From contig JBOZIK010000001.1 in assembly GCA_051453625.1 (NCBI GenBank), forward strand, positions 124,846,863 through 124,910,862: a stretch of DNA of 64,000 bases. The letters are read 5' to 3'. Each line of letters begins with the position of its first letter. The stretch's first letter is position 1. The notes beneath the pieces are model-generated. The model searched no databases. It had not been told where the DNA came from and worked only from the letters and a program-made list of their open reading frames with translations. The DNA comes from Welwitschia mirabilis (Eukaryota; Gnetophyta; Gnetopsida; Welwitschiales). Below, piece after piece: positions 57,155 through 64,000 of this stretch. The position numbers and the translations under genes were made by a program.

Positions 57155-60095
57155 TTTTTTTTTTTTTTTTGAAAAAAGTATATATATTAGACTCGTAAAT
57201 GTACATCAGGAGATAATAACACCCAGTATTGATAGGAATAATAAACTATTTAGAAATAGAGCAAGGGTATTCCATGGACTATTCAAAGGAGGACTGTGAA
57301 ATAGAACAAAATTGGGGGTAAAACCACCCCCAAGGAAACAAACTAGACATGAGGGATTACCTATTTAGAAGAGTAAAGAACATAGAAAAATAAAGCATAG
57401 AACTACTAACAGACTAGGGGCAAAAATGCTCCTTGCTATCAAAAGTAACAAGAAACTTAAAATTGAAAATAAAAAGAATGGGAATAGTTTACCATGATTG
57501 TGGTTGAGTAAGAAGCAACCCATTTCATTAGATAGTATTTCAAACACTTGATTTACCTTCTTGAATTCTTCAACACCTACTAGATTTTTATTTGAATAAA
57601 TCTGAGTGATGTATTTCTATAGCTGAACTTAATGGCTTGAGGGAGGGCTCTATGAGAGAGTCCTAATGTGATAAAGAAGTATCTCTTCTAACCTTGGATT
57701 GTTGCCAGCAGAACCTCCTGTTAGGCAGCATTCATATCAATGTCCTCACGAGGGTAAGGCTAAATTTTTACTGAGGAAGAGTCTAAGGTAAAGATCTGGG
57801 CAAAGCTAGGTCCAATGCTAGTAAGGGTGAGAGCTAGACTTACCTACCTTACTTTTGTGAATTAACGGAAGGTTATTTCTAAACTAGTTTCTGAGCTATC
57901 ACGTGGGTAGACTCCTAAGTTGTTTTTTATTAGACTAGGGGTAAAAAATTCTTTACTAAAAGACCTAGGATTGAAGTCATCCCCTCTCGACTAGGGCTAT
58001 CATGCAAAGAAGTCCCCTCAGGATTAGGGATCCCTTCTATAGTGATTCTTCTTTTGGATTCTTTCCTTGGGGGATTTTGATGTGGGCATCATCGAGGGAA
58101 AGAGGGAGGGGCCTCTCTTGTCCTAATTTCTTGAGCTACTCTCACAGATCTAGAACTAAACCTAAATGCCTTGAGAAATATTTTCTTTAAAGAGCTTGGA
58201 TAAAAAAGAATGATAAGTTTACATGATTCCCTAGGTCAAGGACTTTGAGAAAAGAAAAATGAATACCTAAAAGTTTAGAGCAATTCCCAGACTGTATGAA
58301 ATAGCAGTCCACTATCTCTGTTCCTAATTACCAAGGGGTGATAATGCATTTCTACTAATGTGTCCACTTGATAGTTTAGGAACCCTGCCAGGGAAGAAGT
58401 GAAGTGCTTCACATTGCCCTCGCCTTCTAAATGGGGTACGTTATCCTTCTGCAAGAATTTTCAACAACCTAGATATAGAGTCTTTAGTGAGCTCTATAAG
58501 AACTCTTTTGAACATTATGTGCCCATCTCTCCATCATCTATAAAAGGGGGTGATATTAGCTCCTTAGCCTCCTTTAAGATTTTGTAGGAGGGATTCCCAT
58601 CCCACATCCTATACTTTTTTCCATAGAGCAGTGTAGCCTTTAAAGAGGCTAAGGCTAGAAGGCTCAATTGTAAGCATGGCTCCCATTGTGAGTTTGATTT
58701 GGACATGGTAGTATTTAATCCTGCTTACTATATTTATAGGAAAAGGTAAGGGGATGTTATTGAAAATAAAATCATTTCTAATTATTTAAATCTACCAAAA
58801 TGTCAATAGGATCCCATCCAATAAATGTGTATTAGAGACATTGTAGATCTGATAGTACTTCTTCATAATGGAGATTAATTCTTTACTTCAAGTATAATGA
58901 TGGAATAAATGTCATGCTATTTCAAAACTTGACTAACAGATGGAATAGTTTGTATCCACTTGAAATCCTCTCTTAAGTAATTGGTCTCTAGTTAAGATTC
59001 TATGGTGGTTCTTTAACCATGAAAGACTTTAATTTTTTTTGGAATTTGACCCTTTCAGTACTTTTTGTATGAGTCATCCTTCCCATATTTCTTTAAAAGA
59101 ATTTATTTGGCTAAATCAAACTGATATAAATTTAAGTTAAGAAGTTGTTGTCAAGCTTTAATGGGATGTTTCCTTAAGTAGGATTCCCCATGATTAATGT
59201 TTCAATTTCTGTATTTGTAATTGATCAAGTCATACTAGGGTTATCCTCCTTCATGTAGTCTTTCTAAAGTCCTATGAGCTCTAATTAGAATGTAGTTCTC
59301 TGGTTTCTGAATCCCCCATCCCCTTGATTCTCTTGGGTAGGAAATAGTTTTCCATTTAAAAAGATGAATTCAGTGATGATCTTTTCCTCCTGACCATATG
59401 ACTTCTTTAAGATCCCATTGATTTTTAAGATAATATTTCTCGAGGAAGTAATAACAAAAGCTATGTAATAGAAAGAAGAAATTAAATAAGAGTTTGTGAG
59501 GATAATCTTAGCTTTAGATAGAAAAGGTTATTCTACTAAGAGTTGCATAGCCTTTGAATGGACTCAAGGATATAATTCTAGGTGTGGGTCTTATGCCAGT
59601 TTCAAAGGCGAATTCCCAGGTATATATTCTGAAGTTCTCCTAATTTTTCACTCAAGATTCAGGTGATTTTACCTCCTGTAATACTTTTTCTACCCAAAGT
59701 GTAGATTCTTGACTTGTTTCATTTAGTGTAAAGACTTGTAGCTATCACAAAAAAGTTCATAGAATTTTTTATTACTTTTTCTTACTGATATGAAGCCCTA
59801 TTCATAATGATGGTATCATCTGCATAGTAATTTTTGATAAAGGTTTGACCTCCAATTCTAATTCTTGTACCTCCATTTCTTCTTATGAAACCCAGTAAAA
59901 CATTCATTATAAAGAGAAAAAGGTATGGGAATAGGGGATTCCCTTGTCTTAATCCTCTACCTACAGAAAATAAATTTGATCTATGATTGTTGATCTCCAT
60001 ACTAAATTTGGCTGAAGCCTGCATGTCTAGCCAAAGATTAATGATATCTTGAGAAAACCAGTTTTTCTAAGGATACACTATAATACTTGCCAACT
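57155..60095 (-). mobile_element. 5'-truncated L1-type LINE
   Basis: A 16-T run at 57155-57170 is the poly(A) tail on the minus strand. RT is at 60024-59782: FSVGRGLRQGNPLFPYLFLF, NVLLGFIRR and NYYADDTIIMNRAS, with the YADD active site. Downstream in broken frames come YLGIRL (about 59600), and a GDGGFRNQ segment (about 59300) like the GGLGIR region of plant LINEs. The endonuclease and RT N-terminus are missing. It lies within the tail of Gyp-5. A possible weak duplication (TTTAATTGA/CTGAATTGA) flanks it. Confidence 0.85.
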
Positions 60096-60230
60096 AACTG
60101 AATTGAAGTATCTTTTTAACATGCTAAAAGGGATGAAATTTATATTTAAAAATGTCTTTTATACTGAATTGTTACCTTTCAATCCTTTTTTAATTTGGCT
60201 TAATTCTATTCTTTTCACTTAATAAAGGTA
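60096..60230 (+). other. Gyp-5 non-coding tail, distal part
   Basis: TGAAGTATCTTTTTAACATG resumes homology with Gyp-3 (minus TAAAATATCTTTTTCATATA near 35590). A PPT or 3' LTR is not recognisable. Confidence 0.45.
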
Positions 60231-60439
60231 TTTTATATCAAGTATCTCATTTTCACAGTACAAATGCATGCTATAGAGGTATTTATTGTACACAATGTCT
60301 ATCTTTCTTATATGATATGTCTTTTTTCTTTAAGCTAAAATATATTTTACATGAAATTCTTTATCTCATACAATATATCTTTCTTATAAAAATAAATATC
60401 TTAAACACATATGATGTCTCTCCTTCCTATATCACTATG

Positions 60440-60537
60440 CATATCTCTCTCTATCTCCCCCCCTCCCTTCCTTCCTCCCTCCCTCTCTCTCTAAGGTCTA
60501 TTTTCTTCTTCTTCTTCTTCTTCTTCTTCTTCTTCTT
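60440..60537. repeat. Pyrimidine microsatellites
   Basis: CT/CCTT/CCCT runs at 60440-60494, then about 12 TTC triplets at 60502-60537. Confidence 0.95.
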
Positions 60538-60829
60538 TAAATTAAGAAAATCTTTCATATTAAGGCCTACATATATATCAATGTATCTTTTCCATAGTGT
60601 GGGGGGATACCATAAATATTTTTTACAAATGAAATGTATCCTTCTCATGTGAACATACCTCTTACCTTTTTTAATCCTTTTTTAAAATTTCATAAGAATG
60701 TTTTTTATTATATCTTCAAAGTATAAAATTTAATATTTACAAGAAATTTTTTTAGTTTTTCTAAAATAATAATTAGCTCAAACTCTATGTTATAATTCCA
60801 CATCAAGGAGATCAGGTCAACGTCATGGT

Positions 60830-61070
60830 TTATGTTATGAATTCATAAAAATGTTTAAGTTTATAATCATTAACTTTGAAAGAATGATTATCCTTAAGGA
60901 TCAAAATATTGATAGCATTGTGAGAAATCACTTCTAAAAATTGAAAATATTCAATCCAATTAGATACAAGTTTATTAGAAACTTGGTAAAGTTTTAAGTC
61001 ATGTAATAAGCTCAAGTTCTTAAGTTTAAAATATTTGATAAAGATGAACTTATCATGGTAGGATTTTATT
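60830..61070 (-). pseudogene. Gyp-6 integrase C-terminus
   Basis: The minus strand reads YHDKFIFIKYFKLKNLSLLH, DLKLYQVSNKLVSNWI, and HSFKVNDYKLKHFYEF. This is the end of gypsy integrase (H.K...R.F..G..VLL...KL..FPGKL.SRW.GPF...NGTFKVNG.RLK.Y). The 60231-60829 flank shows only microsatellites. Confidence 0.8.
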
Positions 61071-61539
61071 CTTTGATTTTAAATTTTTTGGTTTTCATAG
61101 TCTTCTTTCCTAATTTATTTATTTTTTATTTTGTTTGAAGAGATAGTGAGTAGGTAATTTTATGCCACATAAATGCCCAATGGCACTTAGGCTTATGGAA
61201 TCTATTCTATTTGTATTCCCCACCACTACTAAGGTCTAAACTTTGGACCTCTTCGTCCATTTGTTTATGACCTTATTACTCTGGTAAGCTATCATTGATA
61301 GTTATCTGGGTTGATTTAGGCCTTTAAGAAGAGGTTAAATTTAATACTACTAATATAAAAATGCCCCATGCTTATGATTTCTTTAAAGAGTAAGCACTAC
61401 TTTTTAATGAGGTTAATGTAGAGAATGATTTTATCAAGAAGATAAAGATTTAAGAATTTTATTTTAATTTATCTCAACTAAGTCTATGTCTTCTAAGTCA
61501 CCCATGAGGTTTTTTTTCATTACATTAAAAATTTATTAC
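61071..61539 (-). other. Collapsed pol region of Gyp-6
   Basis: Only about 0.5 kb separates protease from integrase C-terminus, so RT, RNase H and the integrase core (normally over 2 kb) are deleted. No RT motif is visible. Confidence 0.6.
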
Positions 61540-61920
61540 TTTATATTCATATTTTCAAAGTACATTTTCACTAATCCATTTCTATGATAGATTAGAAAAT
61601 TAAAGGTGGCTAGATATCGTCTTCTTATAATAATGGAAAATCCGTTAGGATTGTCTTTCATCTCTAATATAGTAAAGTCCACTTAGTTATAAAACCTATC
61701 TACTTACACCAAAATGTCTTATACTATTCCTTTATGAACTTTCATTAAGCAATTAGCTAGTTAAAAATTTATTCTAATCTTATATGGTTATTTTAATCTT
61801 AATTATTTACATAATAAATCAGGCATTATTTTCATAATCTTTGTTGTTTACACAATAAATAAATAATTAGATTGATGCTAGGTTTGAATCTAGTAAGGCT
61901 TCATTAGCTCTTTTGTTTCT
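61540..61920 (-). pseudogene. Gyp-6 retropepsin
   Basis: The minus strand reads ANEALLDSNLASI (active-site loop, disturbed), then KGIV.DILV.VDRFYN, VDFTILEMKDNPNGFSIIIR, RYLATFNFLIYHRNGLVKMY. This is the same protease type as Gyp-1 (DFVVLDM...IILGRPFLAT...CRNG). The conserved ILGRPF is altered to IIRRRY. Confidence 0.8.
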
Positions 61921-62899
61921 ATGACATGAAATTCTTGGGAAACTAACATCTCTAAACTTTAGTAAAATTTTGTTTTAACCTATGACACTCGCTATTTAGA
62001 TAGAAAATCATTATTCTTAACATTCATTGATCTATCTATCATACATATATTTTTAAATAATTTAGCATAATATGAGACTTAATTAATGGAATCCAAAATT
62101 AAAATGTTTGAATTTACTTTCTTAAAGATTTTTAGGTGTTTTTATTTAAGTTGTTTTTATTCTAAACATGTAAGGAATTTGGGAATGGGTATTTTTACAA
62201 CTCCTAATATTTAAATATCTCTGCATCATCCGTTTTATATTTTTCAACTTTAGGCATAAGTTGAGGTAAGGGGTTATATATAGAACTATCTTTTCTAGGT
62301 GTTTGGACATGTTTGTTTATCAGTGTACCACTTCTAAGTGAGATAGAATTGACTCTATTAACTTCTCCTTATTATTAAATAACATTAACACAATTTGGGT
62401 TGAAAATAGGTTGCACTATGATATTAACCTTTTTTTTCTTATTAAGTTATAATTTGAAAAATTTGGTTCATTAATTATTTTAAATATTAAAGAGTTTGAG
62501 ATGTTTAATTATTGATTTCATCTTGTTTAATATTGATGGCCAACTAGGCATTTATGGATTATTTTATAATGTTCTCTAATTATTTATTTTGAGGTTCATG
62601 AGGTAGTTTATAAGTATATTGTTCATTCTATAATATTTTTCATCAGAATCCAAGGTGATTTTTCCATGTTAAGTCTTAAGAAAATCTAAGAAAAGTGATG
62701 GTTTCTATTATTATTGTTGTTGTTCTCTCAAAAAAAAACTCTTATATATTATAATATTTACTTATTTATCTCTTTATAGAGTGGAATAGATGGATAAGCA
62801 CTAGATTCATAGTTATTAAAAGTACGTATAGGATATATATCTCCATTACTAGTTGTTCTTAGTTTATCTATTATGTAGCCTAACTTCTTGAGTTCTTGA
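61921..62899 (-). other. Gyp-6 gag-protease linker
   Basis: Broken reading with no domain that I can identify. Confidence 0.35.
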
Positions 62900-63510
62900 G
62901 TAAGACTATTTTCTCATATAGCTTATATACTCCTCATATTATAGCTATAAAGTCTTCCTTGACTACTTTAATATTTTCATAATATCGTTTTCAATTTTTA
63001 GAGTTATTAACTATATTTTCCAAAGTTTTTTAAGCTTTATCTAATTATTCAGATGTAAAATTTCTACCATACATCATCTATGTTAATTACCTATATTGTG
63101 TACTTAGTCATTCATTTAAAATACTTAACAATATCTAAGACTTAAACCATGTTACAAACATCTATTTAATAAGTATTTAAAGCACTCAAAGGCATTATAA
63201 AAAGGTTCTTTATTCTATTTCTAAAATCCCCTAATTTATCTTTTAAGTTCATTAGTTTTATATGTTGGGAAGTACTTTTTCAAAAACTCACTTGTGAACT
63301 TTTTTAATGATCTAATAGAGTAAAGTTTTGAATTCTGTAGATAAAATTTTAATTTCTATTTTAAAAATTTCATCCTATCTACTTTACAATGATCTCCTAG
63401 AGTTTAAATTAAGACTTCAAATTCTCTTAATTATTCATAGGGATCTTTAGGATTTGGATCATGGAACTTATGTGTAAAATCAATGATAAATGATTTTATG
63501 TCACTTAAGT
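62900..63510 (-). pseudogene. Gyp-6 gag
   Basis: The minus strand reads HDPNPKDPYE.LREFEVLI, then SIRSLKKFTSEFLKKYFPTY, TNELKDKLGDFRNR. This matches gypsy RT_gag (NPHEHLREFEE.C.TL...FLKKFFP..KT..LR..I..F). The beginning and end are decayed. Confidence 0.75.
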
Positions 63511-64000
63511 TTGTGTAAGAAATAAAACCATACAGAACAATGTACCTAAACACCCAAGTTACCATTATGCTTTTAACATTTTCATATCTAATCCTTAATG
63601 AACACTGTCAATATTCCTATGATATATAGTTAATTTGGCTAAAAGAATATTCATTTGATTTTTAATTTAGGTTTTTCTAGCTTAAAATGTAAGTTCTAAG
63701 TATTCTTAACAAAAATGAATATCAGATTTATTTAATGGTAATTAATATTATAGTTGTTTATTACTATTCTTACAAAATCAGTTACTAGAAGATATAGTCA
63801 AACTATTCAAGATAAGTCAAGATAGGTAAATATATTTTGATGATAAACTACCAATTTGAAAGATAATAAATTTCAAAAAAAGTATAGTAATATGAATAAA
63901 AGTGATAGTGACATTGAGGATTTCTACACTGTGGAAAATAAACAAAACATAGTATGAAAGGTTACGCTATTTCATATAAGGTTTCTGACAAAAAAGTTTC
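63511..64000. other. Possible Gyp-6 leader, unclassified
   Basis: AT-rich; no PBS or LTR is recognisable before the window ends. Confidence 0.3.

Noticed and set aside
58002-58706. Short ORFs of about 60 codons on both strands
   Set aside because: They lie inside the LINE's 3' part; neither shows conserved residues and the plus-strand ones are antisense to the LINE.
60317-60652. 111-codon plus-strand ORF and its Lys-rich minus-strand counterpart
   Set aside because: Both read through TTC/CT microsatellites and have no homology.

Overview
This window looks like heterochromatic, gene-free DNA from a land plant, most likely an angiosperm. It is strongly AT-rich and CpG-poor, and it is packed with old, nested LTR retrotransposons plus one L1-type LINE. 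The Ty1/copia elements carry initiator-Met-tRNA primer sites. The Ty3/gypsy elements carry degraded TTTTGGCGCC-type primer sites. I see no intact host gene, rRNA, tRNA or CRISPR array. Almost every coding stretch is broken by stops that fit C-to-T/G-to-A decay of methylated DNA. The scaffold holds 13 runs of N, and two of them are flanked by exact sequence duplications.

Layout, using working names. Cop-1 (+, about 1000-5601) is the 3' part of a copia-type element: a second ORF, a duplicated 3' region, a polypurine tract (PPT) and a 3' LTR. Gyp-1 (-, 6210-19249) is a gypsy element whose protease gene is split by Cop-2 (+, 6471-15068), the only copia element here that still has gag, protease, integrase, partial RT and RNase H. 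Gyp-2 (-, 20751-31585) is a relative of Gyp-1, split between primer site and gag by Cop-3 (-, 22987-30116). Gyp-3 (-, 32658-40370) has a 3' LTR enlarged by two extra 660-bp copies of U3 plus PPT. A degenerate tandem array (40840-42085) and a gypsy gag-protease-RT fragment (Gyp-4, +, about 42860-44190) follow. Cop-4 (-, 44467-52966) is next. Gyp-5 (+, about 52967-60230) is a relative of Gyp-3 in opposite orientation, interrupted by a LINE (-, 57155 to about 60095). Gyp-6 (-, about 60830-63510) is a collapsed gypsy element.

The most interesting pattern concerns the four copia-type elements. Each has, between its gag or pol region and its 3' LTR, a second ORF of a kind resembling plant 'putative transposon protein' domains (a FYCNA or REFYANI motif). 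Cop-3 and Cop-4 keep this ORF while showing no recognisable integrase or RT. Their LTRs carry arrays of a short, family-specific palindromic motif upstream of a TATA box. The same motif forms a second internal cluster just upstream of the second ORF in Cop-2, Cop-3 and Cop-4, and in Cop-3 a canonical TATA box follows it. This suggests a dedicated internal promoter built from the LTR's own regulatory motif.
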